A stretch of 64,000 nt of DNA, taken from Pseudomonas sp. B28(2017). Lineage in GTDB: Bacteria > Pseudomonadota > Gammaproteobacteria > Pseudomonadales > Pseudomonadaceae. Positions 27,244 through 36,428 of the stretch are shown one piece after another (the first letter of the stretch is position 1; every line of letters starts with the position of its first letter). The stretch is taken from the NCBI RefSeq assembly GCF_002113025.1, contig NZ_NEJH01000006.1, positions 124,001-188,000 on the forward strand. Reading direction: 5' to 3'. Below the pieces are notes generated by a model. That model ran no database searches. It was not told where the DNA came from and saw nothing but the letters and a program-made list of their open reading frames with translations. A program made the translations under genes and the position numbers.

Positions 27244-27852
27244 ATGTCCGGTTCGATCCTTTATATCCACGGCTTCAACAGCTCGCCGTTGTCGAAGAAG
27301 GCTTGCCAGTTGATCGACGTGATGGAGCGTCTGGGCCTGAGCGAACATTTGCGCGTACCGGCGCTGCACCATCACCCGCGCCAGGCTATCGCGCAGCTGG
27401 AGCGGACGATTGTCGAGCTGGGGCGGCCACTGCTGGTCGGCAGCTCGCTCGGCGGCTACTATGCCACTCACCTGGCCGAGCGACTTGGCTTGAGAGCCCT
27501 GTTGATCAACCCTGCCGTCAGCCCGCACCGGATGTTCGACGGCTATCTGGGGACACAGAAAAACCTGTATACCGAAGAGGCCTGGGAATTGACCCACGAC
27601 CACGTGACGGCCCTGGCCGAGCTGGAAGTGCCGGCGCCCCGGGATCCGCAGCGTTATCAGGTATGGTTGCAGACGGCAGACGAAACGCTGGACTATCGCC
27701 TCGCCCAGCAGTATTACCGGGCATGTGCCTTGCGTATCCAGGCGGGCGGTGACCACAGTTTCCAGGGGTTTGCCGCGCAACTGCCAGCCATGCTGAGTTT
27801 TGCCGGCATTGGCGCCGATTTGTATCAGGCAATTGATTTCACATCGCTTTGA
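27244..27852 (+). CDS. yqiA: YqiA/YcfP family alpha/beta-hydrolase (esterase)
   Basis: A 202-residue small alpha/beta-hydrolase. It starts MSGSILYIHGFNSSP, with the oxyanion strand; the nucleophile elbow GSSLGGYYA has Ser68 and the C-terminal GGDHSFQGF supplies the catalytic His. Related enzymes hydrolyse short acyl esters and palmitoyl-CoA in vitro. The ATG at 27244 has AGGGAA before it; the frame runs further upstream but through the REP repeat. It lies 56 bases before parE. Confidence 0.92.
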   Translation: MSGSILYIHGFNSSPLSKKACQLIDVMERLGLSEHLRVPALHHHPRQAIAQLERTIVELGRPLLVGSSLGGYYATHLAERLGLRALLINPAVSPHRMFDGYLGTQKNLYTEEAWELTHDHVTALAELEVPAPRDPQRYQVWLQTADETLDYRLAQQYYRACALRIQAGGDHSFQGFAAQLPAMLSFAGIGADLYQAIDFTSL

Positions 27853-27908
27853 TGCGGTGCCTGTTTTCATGGATTTCTTTTTTCACGCAACACTGACGAC
27901 GAGACCCC

Positions 27909-29813
27909 ATGGCTACTCCCAGCGCTAGCTCTTATAACGCAGACGCCATCGAAGTCCTCTCGGGCCTCGACCCGGTGCGCAAACGCCCCGGCATGTACAC
28001 CGACACCAGTCGGCCGAACCACCTTGCCCAGGAAGTCATCGACAACAGTGTCGACGAAGCCTTGGCCGGGCATGCCAGATCGGTGCAGGTGATCCTGCAT
28101 GCCGACCATTCCCTGGAAGTCAGCGATGACGGCCGTGGCATGCCGGTGGACATTCACCCCGAGGAAGGTGTGTCGGGCGTCGAGTTGATCCTTACCAAAC
28201 TCCACGCGGGCGGCAAGTTTTCCAACAAGAACTACCAGTTCTCCGGCGGTTTGCACGGGGTGGGTATTTCCGTGGTCAACGCCTTGTCCACCGAAGTGCG
28301 GGTGCGGGTCAAGCGTGACGGCAACGAATACCAGATGACCTTCAAGGATGGCTACAAGGCCACCGAGCTGGAAATCGTTGGCACTGTCGGCAAGCGCAAC
28401 ACTGGTACCAGTGTGTTCTTCGCGCCGGATCCGAAATACTTCGACTCCCCTAAATTCTCCATCAGCCGCCTCAAGCACGTGCTCAAGGCCAAGGCCGTGT
28501 TGTGCCCGGGGCTGCTGGTCAGCTTTGAAGACAAGGCCACCGGCGAGAAAGTCGAGTGGCATTACGAAGACGGCCTGCGTTCCTACCTGGTGGATGCGGT
28601 CAGCGAATTCGAGCGCCTGCCGGACGAGCCGTTCTGCGGCAGCCTGGCCGGTAACAAGGAAGCGGTGGATTGGGCGCTGCTGTGGCTACCGGAAGGTGGC
28701 GATGCGGTCCAGGAAAGCTACGTCAACCTGATTCCTACCGCCCAGGGCGGCACCCACGTCAACGGTTTGCGTCAGGGCCTGCTCGACGCCATGCGCGAAT
28801 TCTGCGAATTCCGCAGCCTGTTGCCGCGCGGCGTGAAGCTGGCGCCGGAGGACGTATGGGAGCGTATTGCCTTCGTTTTGTCGATGAAAATGCAGGAGCC
28901 GCAATTCTCCGGCCAGACCAAGGAGCGCCTGTCGTCCCGTGAAGCGGCGGCGTTTGTCTCCGGGGTGGTCAAGGATGCGTTCAGCCTGTGGCTCAACGCC
29001 AACCCGGAAACCGGCATGCTGCTGGCGGAACTGGCGATCAACAACGCCGGCCGTCGCCTCAAGGCGAGCAAGAAGGTCGAGCGTAAACGCATTACCCAGG
29101 GTCCGGCGCTGCCGGGCAAACTGGCCGACTGTGCCGGGCAGGACCCGATGCGTTCCGAACTGTTCCTGGTGGAAGGTGACTCCGCCGGCGGCTCGGCCAA
29201 GCAGGCGCGGGACAAAGAGTTCCAGGCGATTCTGCCGTTGCGCGGCAAAATCCTGAACACCTGGGAAGTCGACGGCAGCGAAGTGCTGGCCAGCCAGGAA
29301 GTGCACAACATCGCGGTGGCCATCGGTGTCGATCCAGGCGCGGCCGACATGAGCCAGCTGCGCTACGGCAAGATCTGCATCCTCGCCGACGCCGACTCCG
29401 ATGGCCTGCACATCGCAACCTTGTTGTGCGCATTGTTCGTTCAGCATTTCCGCGCGCTGGTGGATGCCGGTCACGTTTATGTGGCCATGCCGCCGCTGTA
29501 CCGCATCGACCTGGGCAAGGAAATTTACTATGCCCTGGATGAAGCCGAGCGCGACGGCATTCTCGATCGTCTGGTGGCCGAGAAGAAGCGCGGCAAACCG
29601 CAGGTCACGCGATTCAAGGGTCTGGGCGAAATGAACCCGCCACAGTTGCGCGAGACCACCATGGACCCGAACACCCGGCGCCTGGTGCAACTGACCCTGG
29701 ATGATTTCGAGGCGACTGCGGAAATCATGGACATGCTGCTGGCGAAGAAACGCGCTGGTGACCGCAAGAACTGGCTGGAATCCAAGGGCAACCTGGCCGA
29801 GGTTCTGGGCTGA
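27909..29813 (+). CDS. parE: DNA topoisomerase IV subunit B
   Basis: A 634-residue GyrB-type subunit. The GHKL ATPase is at the N-terminus (EVIDNSVDEAL near residue 40; DDGRGMPVD; GGLHGVGISVVNAL), followed by the transducer domain and TOPRIM (EGDSAGGSAKQARDK from about 422; DADSDG near 495). ParE with ParC decatenates daughter chromosomes. ParC is encoded about 1.5 kb downstream on the same strand, with two small exported-protein genes between them. The stop overlaps the next ATG. Confidence 0.97.
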   Translation: MATPSASSYNADAIEVLSGLDPVRKRPGMYTDTSRPNHLAQEVIDNSVDEALAGHARSVQVILHADHSLEVSDDGRGMPVDIHPEEGVSGVELILTKLHAGGKFSNKNYQFSGGLHGVGISVVNALSTEVRVRVKRDGNEYQMTFKDGYKATELEIVGTVGKRNTGTSVFFAPDPKYFDSPKFSISRLKHVLKAKAVLCPGLLVSFEDKATGEKVEWHYEDGLRSYLVDAVSEFERLPDEPFCGSLAGNKEAVDWALLWLPEGGDAVQESYVNLIPTAQGGTHVNGLRQGLLDAMREFCEFRSLLPRGVKLAPEDVWERIAFVLSMKMQEPQFSGQTKERLSSREAAAFVSGVVKDAFSLWLNANPETGMLLAELAINNAGRRLKASKKVERKRITQGPALPGKLADCAGQDPMRSELFLVEGDSAGGSAKQARDKEFQAILPLRGKILNTWEVDGSEVLASQEVHNIAVAIGVDPGAADMSQLRYGKICILADADSDGLHIATLLCALFVQHFRALVDAGHVYVAMPPLYRIDLGKEIYYALDEAERDGILDRLVAEKKRGKPQVTRFKGLGEMNPPQLRETTMDPNTRRLVQLTLDDFEATAEIMDMLLAKKRAGDRKNWLESKGNLAEVLG

Positions 29814-30802
29814 TGCGTCTGGGCTTTGCCCTGGCCTGTGGGTTGCTGCTGACATCGATCACGGTCTGCGCCGGGCCGGCACCACAGTTGCACCTGTTGT
29901 CCGAGCACGTCGTGGAAGGCATGCGCGGCGGCAACCTGTCCGGGCTGGCGCAGTGCGGCAATGAGCTGTGGGCGGTTTCCGACCGCGACGATGATCAGAT
30001 CTATCGCCTGGATACCCGCGAATCTGCCTGGCAGGCCGAAGCGCTGCACATTGATGTACCACCGGTGCCTGACAGCGGCTTGCCCTGGGGGCTGAAGTCT
30101 CGTGTCTGGGGGGCTGCGTTCGTACGTGGCGGCGATCTGGACTTCGAGGGCATCACCTGCGATGGCGCCGGCAATCGTTACGTGGTCAGCGAAGGCCATG
30201 CCGCTGTCTTGCAAGTGCCGCCAACGGGGCCTGCCTCCTGGCTGAAGATTTCGCCGATGCTGGTGCGCGAGGCGCGGGCCAGTGGTCTGTTGTTGCAATT
30301 CAACGCACTGTTCGAAGGGCTGGCCATCAATCCGGCGGGCGATCAGATGTGGCTCGCTGCCGAACGTCAAGGTCGCGGACTGCTGATGATCAAGCGCAAA
30401 CAGACGGTGTGGGATTGTGAAGGTGGCTGTGTACTGTTGAGCGAGGCGGGCATGGAAATGCAGCCCGAGCAGTTTCCCCACGCCAAAGCTGTTCCGCGGG
30501 ACTTCTCTGACCTGTCGCTGTTCAACGGCAAACTGTTCACCCTTGAACGCAACGCCTACCAGATCTGCCGCAGGGATCCGCAGACGGCCAAGGTCGAGCG
30601 CTGCTGGTCGTACGCCGCCGAGTTGTTGCAGGACAACCGTCGTTATCCACAGAATTACGGGCTGGAAGAAGCGTTGATCGTGGATGCCGACGGCGCCTGG
30701 ATCGGTGTTGACAATAACTTCGGCCCGCGCGCCGATGGTGAAGTGCGTCCGGTGGTCTGGCGTTTCGCTGCACCGGAAGGTGGCTGGAGTGCCAGTCTGT
30801 GA
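29813..30802 (+). CDS. Esterase-like activity of phytase family protein, exported
   Basis: A 329-residue protein with a signal peptide (MRLGFALACGLLLTSITVCA, cleavage after Ala20). The body shows a beta-propeller-like spacing of segments: NLSGLAQCGNELWAVSDRDD, DFEGITCDGAGNRYVVSEGH and LEEALIVDADGAWIGVDNNF, which match the phytase-like esterase fold. It should be periplasmic. The start overlaps the parE stop (TGATG) and its own stop overlaps the following GTG, so it is translated as part of the parE-parC unit. The substrate is unknown. Confidence 0.86.
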   Translation: MRLGFALACGLLLTSITVCAGPAPQLHLLSEHVVEGMRGGNLSGLAQCGNELWAVSDRDDDQIYRLDTRESAWQAEALHIDVPPVPDSGLPWGLKSRVWGAAFVRGGDLDFEGITCDGAGNRYVVSEGHAAVLQVPPTGPASWLKISPMLVREARASGLLLQFNALFEGLAINPAGDQMWLAAERQGRGLLMIKRKQTVWDCEGGCVLLSEAGMEMQPEQFPHAKAVPRDFSDLSLFNGKLFTLERNAYQICRRDPQTAKVERCWSYAAELLQDNRRYPQNYGLEEALIVDADGAWIGVDNNFGPRADGEVRPVVWRFAAPEGGWSASL

Positions 30803-31323
30803 GGCAGCAATCGCCGGGGCAGCGCATCGGCCGGGTGTTTATGGTGCTGGCCTGGTGTGCGGCGCTGTTTCTGGCCACGCGATTTTTCGGCCACTGGGAA
30901 GCGCGTCAGCAAAATCCGAATGTTGTGGTCAGCTCGGAGCAGGGCGAAGGTTTCATTGAGGTGAAACTGGTCAGCAATGTACAAGGGCATTTCGTCGCCA
31001 GCGGCCTGATCAACGGCCAGCCGGTGGACTTCATGCTCGACACCGGGGCGACCGACGTGTCGATCCCGGCGGACCTGGCCAGGCGCCTGAAGCTCGAAGA
31101 AGGATTCGGCGTGACCCTGAGCACGGCCAATGGCCTGAGCCAGGGCTATCGCACTCGTATCGAACGCCTGCAACTGGGTGACATCGTGCTGCGGGATGTA
31201 CGCGCACTGGTGGCCCCGGGGCTGCATGGCGATCAGGTGCTGCTCGGCATGAGCGCACTGAACAAACTTGAATTTACCCAGCGCGGTGGCACCATGCTGC
31301 TGCGCCAGACAACGAACCGATGA
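30799..31323 (+). CDS. Retropepsin-like aspartic protease (TIGR02281 type), membrane anchored
   Basis: A 174-residue protein with one N-terminal membrane segment (about residues 11-30) and a single aspartic-protease half domain. The catalytic motif FMLDTGATDVSIP has Asp81, and the flap and second hydrophobic Gly motif are seen in LLGMSALNKLEF. Such proteases work as homodimers, here probably in the periplasm. The start is GTG at 30799, overlapping the previous stop (GTGA). It is 7 bases before parC. Confidence 0.86.
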   Translation: MRQQSPGQRIGRVFMVLAWCAALFLATRFFGHWEARQQNPNVVVSSEQGEGFIEVKLVSNVQGHFVASGLINGQPVDFMLDTGATDVSIPADLARRLKLEEGFGVTLSTANGLSQGYRTRIERLQLGDIVLRDVRALVAPGLHGDQVLLGMSALNKLEFTQRGGTMLLRQTTNR

Positions 31324-31330
31324 GGCCCGC

Positions 31331-33598
31331 ATGAGCGACTCCCTTGATCTCAGCCTGGACGGTGTAGAACGCCGGTCACTGGCTGACTTCACCGAAAATG
31401 CCTACCTCAACTACTCCATGTACGTGATCATGGACCGTGCCTTGCCGCATATCGGCGACGGTCTGAAACCGGTACAGCGGCGTATCGTCTACGCCATGAG
31501 CGAGCTGGGGCTGGATGCCGATTCCAAGCACAAGAAGTCGGCGCGTACAGTCGGTGACGTGCTCGGTAAGTTCCACCCCCACGGTGACTCGGCCTGCTAC
31601 GAAGCCATGGTGCTGATGGCCCAGCCGTTCAGCTATCGCTACACGCTGGTCGACGGCCAGGGCAACTGGGGTGCTCCGGATGATCCCAAGTCGTTCGCCG
31701 CCATGCGTTACACCGAAGCGCGGCTGTCGCGTTATTCCGAAGTACTGCTCAGCGAGCTGGGCCAGGGCACGGCGGACTGGGGGCCAAACTTCGACGGCAC
31801 GCTGGACGAGCCGCTGGTCTTGCCTGCCCGTCTGCCGAACATTCTGCTCAACGGCACCACCGGTATCGCCGTGGGCATGGCCACCGACGTTCCGCCGCAC
31901 AACCTGCGCGAAGTCGCCACCGCCTGCGTGCGCTTGCTCGACGAGCCCAAGGCCACAGTCGAACAGCTCTGTGAACACATCCAGGGCCCGGACTATCCGA
32001 CCGAAGCGGAAATCATCACCCCGCGCGCCGACCTGCTGAAAATCTACGAAACCGGTCGCGGTTCCGTGCGCATGCGCGCCGTGTATCACATCGAAGACGG
32101 CGACATCATCGTTACCGCGCTGCCGCATCAGGTTTCGGGCGCCAAAGTGCTGGAACAGATCGCCGCGATGATGCAGGCCAAGCCGTCCAAGGCGCCGCAA
32201 ATTGCCGACCTGCGTGACGAGTCCGACCACGAGAACCCGTGCCGGATCGTGATCATCCCGGGTGCCCGGAAAAACTTCGATCACGATGCGCTGATGCAGC
32301 ACCTGTTCGCCAGCACCGAGCTGGAGTCGAGCTACCGGGTCAACATCAACATCATCGGCCTGGATGGCAAGCCACAGCTGAAAAACTTGCGCGCGCTGCT
32401 GGTCGAGTGGCTGGAGTTCCGGGTGCAGACCGTGCGTCGTCGCCTGCAATTCCGCCTCGACAAGGTCGAGCGTCGCCTGCACCTGTTGGATGGCTTGTTG
32501 ATTGCCTATCTCAACCTGGATGAAGTGATCCACATCATCCGTACCGAGGAGCAACCACGGGCCAGGCTGATCGAACGCTTCGCCCTGAGCGAAATCCAGG
32601 CCGACTACATTCTCGACACCCGTCTGCGTCAGTTGGCGCGACTGGAAGAGATGAAGCTGCGTGCCGAGCAGGATGAACTGCTCAAGGAACAAGCCAAGCT
32701 GCAAGCCCTGCTGAGCAGCGAAGCCAAGTTGAAAAAACTGGTGCGCAGCGAGCTGATCAAGGACGCTGAAACTTACGGTGATGACCGCCGGTCGCCTATT
32801 GTCGAGCGCGCCGAGGCCCGGGCCCTGACCGAGCACGATCTGCTGCCGAACGAGAAAGTGACGGTCGTGCTGTCGGAAAAAGGCTGGATTCGCTCCGCCA
32901 AAGGTCACGAAATCGATGCCACCGGGCTTTCCTACAAGGCCGGAGACGGTTTCAAGGCGTTGGCAGCGGGGCGCTCCAACCAGTTTGCCGTGTTTATCGA
33001 CTCCACCGGCCGCAGTTACTCGGTGGCTGCCCACACCTTGCCGTCGGCCCGCGGCCAGGGCGAACCGCTGACCGGTCGCCTGACGCCGCCGCCAGGTGCA
33101 AGTTTCGAATGCGTGCTGATGCCGGAAGACGATGCGCTGTACGTGATCGCCTCCGACGCCGGTTACGGTTTCGTGGTCAAGGGTGAAGATCTGCAGGCCA
33201 AGAACAAGGCGGGCAAGGCCCTGTTGAGCCTGCCGAACAATGCCAAGGTCATGCTGCCGCGTCCGGTGGCCGATCGTGAGCAGAACTGGCTGGCGTCGGT
33301 GACGACCGAAGGTCGCCTGCTGATCTTCAAGATCAGCGACCTGCCACAATTAGGTAAGGGCAAAGGCAACAAGATCATCGGGATTCCTGGTGAACGAGTG
33401 GCCAGTCGCGAAGAGTATGTGACGGACATCGCCGTATTGCCGGACGGTGCAACACTGGTGTTGCAGGCCGGGAAACGTACCTTGTCGCTGAAAGCGGACG
33501 ACCTCGAACACTACAAGGGTGAACGTGGTCGTCGGGGCAACAAGTTGCCGCGTGGCTTCCAGCGGGTAGATGCGTTGCTCGTCGAAAACCTTAATTAG
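31331..33598 (+). CDS. parC: DNA topoisomerase IV subunit A
   Basis: A 755-residue GyrA-type subunit. The quinolone-resistance region KFHPHGDSACYEAMV and the catalytic tyrosine Y127 in AAMRYTEARLS are intact, followed by the tower, coiled-coil and a degenerate C-terminal beta-pinwheel. The ATG at 31331 is the natural start (MSDSLDLSLDGVERRSLADF); the open frame continues upstream into the previous gene. It pairs with ParE to unlink chromosomes. An intrinsic terminator follows. Confidence 0.97.
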   Translation: MSDSLDLSLDGVERRSLADFTENAYLNYSMYVIMDRALPHIGDGLKPVQRRIVYAMSELGLDADSKHKKSARTVGDVLGKFHPHGDSACYEAMVLMAQPFSYRYTLVDGQGNWGAPDDPKSFAAMRYTEARLSRYSEVLLSELGQGTADWGPNFDGTLDEPLVLPARLPNILLNGTTGIAVGMATDVPPHNLREVATACVRLLDEPKATVEQLCEHIQGPDYPTEAEIITPRADLLKIYETGRGSVRMRAVYHIEDGDIIVTALPHQVSGAKVLEQIAAMMQAKPSKAPQIADLRDESDHENPCRIVIIPGARKNFDHDALMQHLFASTELESSYRVNINIIGLDGKPQLKNLRALLVEWLEFRVQTVRRRLQFRLDKVERRLHLLDGLLIAYLNLDEVIHIIRTEEQPRARLIERFALSEIQADYILDTRLRQLARLEEMKLRAEQDELLKEQAKLQALLSSEAKLKKLVRSELIKDAETYGDDRRSPIVERAEARALTEHDLLPNEKVTVVLSEKGWIRSAKGHEIDATGLSYKAGDGFKALAAGRSNQFAVFIDSTGRSYSVAAHTLPSARGQGEPLTGRLTPPPGASFECVLMPEDDALYVIASDAGYGFVVKGEDLQAKNKAGKALLSLPNNAKVMLPRPVADREQNWLASVTTEGRLLIFKISDLPQLGKGKGNKIIGIPGERVASREEYVTDIAVLPDGATLVLQAGKRTLSLKADDLEHYKGERGRRGNKLPRGFQRVDALLVENLN

Positions 33599-33641
33599 GT
33601 GACATCGCGGCGGGGAAACCAGTCGATAGCGTCCCCTGGAG

Positions 33642-33675
33642 GCGCCGAACTACGATTTAACCCGTAGTTCGGCGC
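33642..33675 (+). terminator. Rho-independent terminator after parC
   Basis: GCGCCGAACTACG pairs with CGTAGTTCGGCGC around an eight-base loop, followed by TTTGCG. It lies 44 bases after the parC stop. Confidence 0.85.
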
Positions 33676-33805
33676 TTTGCGCTGGAGTCGGAACGCATAT
33701 TCACGGATGATATGGCCTTTCAAGCGTCGGCCTGGCCGCGCATTTTTAATATTTGTTGAGTATTTTCACTGTGGTCAGCCTTTTGGCGATCACCTGGATG
33801 GGACG

Positions 33806-34522
33806 ATGACTGCTCTGCGCCTTCCTTTTATTCTCATGCTCGCCGGCGTACTTGGCCTGGCGGGTTGCAGCGTTCACCAACCGGTGTCGTTGTACCAGCT
33901 GGATGCTGGAAGTCCGGCTCAGCCTGCACAGAACGCTGGCATGGCGGTTTTGTTGGGCCCGGTCACCGTGGCCGACTACCTGCAACGTGAAACCCTGTTG
34001 CAGCGACAGCCGGATGGAAGCCTGCAAGCCTCGACCGATGGTCGTTGGGCTGGCAGCCTTTCGTCGGATATCGATCAGTTGCTGCTGCGTCAGGTCTCAG
34101 GTCGCCTGGACAGCCAGCGCGTAGTGCTGGCCCCGGCGACAGCGGGTTTCACCCCGGACGTTCAGGTGCTGCTGACCATCACCCGCCTGGATTCGGGTGA
34201 AAAACAACCGGCGATCCTCGACGCGCAATGGCGTCTGATCGACCGTCGCGGACAGGTCCGCGACAACCGAATCATCCATTTGCAGGAACAGCATGCCGGT
34301 AGTACGGCGGCGCAGGTCCAGGCGCAGGGCGTGTTGTTGCAACGCCTGGCCGAGCAACTGTCGGTGGCAATCAAGCCTCTGGCCAATCAGCCGCCGATCG
34401 CCGAAGTCCCGCGCAAGCCGGCGGCAGCCAAGGCGGCAGCACCTGCGGTAGAACAGGAAAAGCAGCCGAAGATCCCGATGGCCGCGCCTATTCGTACGGA
34501 TATGGAAGTGTTCCGCTTCTGA
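33806..34522 (+). CDS. PqiC-like lipoprotein (ABC-type transport auxiliary)
   Basis: A 238-residue protein with a lipobox LAGC (Cys21). VSLYQLDAG, MAVLLGPVTVADYLQRETLL and WAGSLSSDIDQLLLRQVSG reproduce the PqiC/DUF330 pattern, a family of outer-membrane lipoproteins that partner with MCE-type lipid transporters. No pqiA, pqiB or other MCE gene is adjacent, so it is a solitary copy or acts with a distant system. The C-terminal tail is Ala/Lys-rich (residues about 205-230). The ATG at 33806 is chosen over earlier starts because it places the signal at the N-terminus. A strong hairpin follows. Confidence 0.84.
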   Translation: MTALRLPFILMLAGVLGLAGCSVHQPVSLYQLDAGSPAQPAQNAGMAVLLGPVTVADYLQRETLLQRQPDGSLQASTDGRWAGSLSSDIDQLLLRQVSGRLDSQRVVLAPATAGFTPDVQVLLTITRLDSGEKQPAILDAQWRLIDRRGQVRDNRIIHLQEQHAGSTAAQVQAQGVLLQRLAEQLSVAIKPLANQPPIAEVPRKPAAAKAAAPAVEQEKQPKIPMAAPIRTDMEVFRF

Positions 34523-34540
34523 CCGCAGGATGGATTTGAA

Positions 34541-34567
34541 ACAAAGCCCGCATTATGCGGGCTTTGT
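34541..34567 (+). terminator. Terminator after the PqiC-like gene
   Basis: ACAAAGCCCGCA pairs with TGCGGGCTTTGT around TTA, 18 bases after the stop, followed by TGTTTC. Confidence 0.85.
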
Positions 34568-34609
34568 TGTTTCTGCGGGTTGGAGATCTTTAGCGTCAGT
34601 TCCGGCCTC

Positions 34610-34698
34610 TTCGCGGGCAAGCCCGCTCCCACAGGGTGCGCGTCGTACACGTCAATCGTGACCGGAGCAGTCATTGTGGGAGCGGGCCTGCCCGCGAA
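34610..34698. repeat. REP doublet (GCGGGC variant)
   Basis: TTCGCGGGCAAGCCCGCTCC onwards at the left is inverted at the right as TGTGGGAGCGGGCCTGCCCG onwards. The loop-proximal bases differ from the GCGAGC class seen elsewhere in the window, so two subclasses are present. Confidence 0.85.
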
Positions 34699-34719
34699 GG
34701 CGTCAGTACAGGCAACAAA

Positions 34720-34751
34720 AAGCCCGCAGACGATCGCTCATCTGCGGGCTT
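34720..34751 (-). terminator. Terminator after ahpA
   Basis: AAGCCCGCAGA pairs with TCTGCGGGCTT over a ten-base loop. Read on the minus strand it is followed by a T-run (TTTTTGTTG). It lies 21 bases beyond the ahpA stop. Confidence 0.85.
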
Positions 34752-34772
34752 CATTGTGGCCGGGGCTGAGGC

Positions 34773-36293
34773 TTAAGCGCGGCGCTCGTGCATCCGCGCC
34801 AATTGCCGTTCAAGCATCGACGGATATGGCTCCATCAACCGTTCCACGCAGCACGCACCTTCAGGGCTGGCAATCGGGCGGATCCGCGCGCGCTGGCGGA
34901 TCAACGCGTCATCGCTGATCTTGCGCTCCACCAGCAGCAGGTTGCGGCTGTGTTGCGACAGGGCCAGGGCGTCCTGGGCGGAATCGGTCAGCAGCAGGTC
35001 GATCTGGCTCAGGCCGAACAGTTCCTCGCCGAGGGTCAGGCCCAGCTGCAATTGCAGGGTGATGCCGCTGTCCGCGACTTCGATCTGCAACTGGTGGCCC
35101 AGGGCCCGCAGCAGCTCGCCACAGCAAATGGCGTTGGTCAGGTAATCGTCGCCGCTGTCTTCGGTGTGGAACAGCATCAAGGTGCTGCCATCGTTCAAGG
35201 TCTCCACTTCGCCTTGATACAGCGACGCGGCCTGATCGAGGCAATCGCGATAGCGTTCGAGCAGTTCTTCCAGACGTGCCCGCGGCAGGCGACGCAGTTG
35301 TTCCTGGGAGCCCAGTTGCACTGCCAGCACTGCGCTGTGTTGCGGCATGCTCGGAGTGGCCTGGCGAATGACCGGTTGTGGGGTGCTGCCCAGTGACTCG
35401 TCGCGCAGATCGGCGAAGGGGTCTTCATCATCGTCGTCTTCGACGGTGCTGACGATCTGCCGTGGCGCTGGCTTGAGCGCCGCTACCGGGCGACTCTCGT
35501 CAAAGCTCGGATCGCGCAGGTTACGTACTTCGAAGGCCGGGTCGGCCTCGTCATCGACGTCGTCGAACTCCGGTTCCGGCACCGGGGCTGGCTCGGCGGG
35601 CTCCGGGGCGAAGTTGGCGTGCAGCTGACGCGCCAGGTCACCGATCTCGTCCTGGCGGTCGGTGGCCGGGGTGTATTCATCGATATTGCGCAGCCACACC
35701 CGCAATTGCAGCAGCGGCGTGGAGAGATAACGCCCCATGCGCAGGCTCAAGGCCAAAGACAGGGCCAGCAGAATGGCGCTGAGGATGCCCATGCTTTGCA
35801 GGCTGATGGTCATCGGTTGCTGGAACTGGTCCATGTCCAGGCTAATGCGCAATTGTCCGGCGGTCACGTCCTGGAAGGTGATCTTGCTCTGGTACATGCC
35901 CTCGGCTTCGCCCAGCAGGCCATGCTTGGGGCGCTGACCGGATTCGGCGAGGATGCGGTTGTCCGGACTGTAGATGGCAGCGTGGGCCACCAGCTTGTTC
36001 TTGGTCAGGTTGTTGAGCAGCACGTTGAGGCTGAGGATGTCGTTGGACACCAGCAGCTCGGTAGCCGAGGTGGCCGTCTGCGTGGTCAGGCTTTCGCCCA
36101 GCGCATCCGCCTGCTCGTGCATGGCCTGCTTGAACTGCAAGCCCATCACACCGGCATAGATGACCAGGGCCAGGGCGACCAGGATCACGTTATGGCTGGC
36201 GATGCGCAATGCAATCGGTACACGGCGGTGGCGCAGTGCCCGGAAGATCAGCAGGAAGAAGTTGTCGGTTTTTACTGGCGTGGGCCGGTTCAC
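34773..36293 (-). CDS. ahpA: AhpA/YtjB family membrane protein
   Basis: A 506-residue inner-membrane protein with two membrane helices (about residues 30-50 and 170-190) bracketing a periplasmic domain, then a HAMP-like stretch and an acidic, proline-rich linker (PEPAEPAPVPEPEFDD). This matches the AhpA/YtjB (SMP_2) family, sometimes labelled haemolysin-related virulence factor. The C-terminal 200 residues have a cyclase/GAF-like look (LNDGSTLMLFHTEDSGDDYL) but no intact catalytic motif. The start is GTG at 36293. Divergent from serB, an arrangement also seen for ytjB and serB in E. coli. Confidence 0.84.
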   Translation of the reverse strand: MNRPTPVKTDNFFLLIFRALRHRRVPIALRIASHNVILVALALVIYAGVMGLQFKQAMHEQADALGESLTTQTATSATELLVSNDILSLNVLLNNLTKNKLVAHAAIYSPDNRILAESGQRPKHGLLGEAEGMYQSKITFQDVTAGQLRISLDMDQFQQPMTISLQSMGILSAILLALSLALSLRMGRYLSTPLLQLRVWLRNIDEYTPATDRQDEIGDLARQLHANFAPEPAEPAPVPEPEFDDVDDEADPAFEVRNLRDPSFDESRPVAALKPAPRQIVSTVEDDDDEDPFADLRDESLGSTPQPVIRQATPSMPQHSAVLAVQLGSQEQLRRLPRARLEELLERYRDCLDQAASLYQGEVETLNDGSTLMLFHTEDSGDDYLTNAICCGELLRALGHQLQIEVADSGITLQLQLGLTLGEELFGLSQIDLLLTDSAQDALALSQHSRNLLLVERKISDDALIRQRARIRPIASPEGACCVERLMEPYPSMLERQLARMHERRA

Positions 36294-36329
36294 TTGAGCT
36301 CGGCTCTTTTGTCCGTGAAGTTGACGCGC

Positions 36330-36357
36330 AGTATAGCGACAGGCCCTAGACCGTCAA
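36330..36357 (-). promoter_or_regulatory. Near-consensus sigma-70 promoter of ahpA
   Basis: On the minus strand TTGACG (36357-36352) and TATACT (36335-36330) are 16 bases apart. It would start transcription about 30 bases before the ahpA GTG. Confidence 0.75.
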
Positions 36358-36428
36358 AGCGCTCGCGGTGCCCGATGGTCACTGAAAGTGGGTAGAATGC
36401 GGTTTTTTTCCACCTGCGGGGGTGCGCC

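Noticed and set aside
31376..33349. A 657-codon ORF antisense to parC
   Set aside because: It is the mirror of a GC-rich, GC3-biased gene with strong homology on the plus strand. The composition (His/Gln/Val-rich) has no domain.
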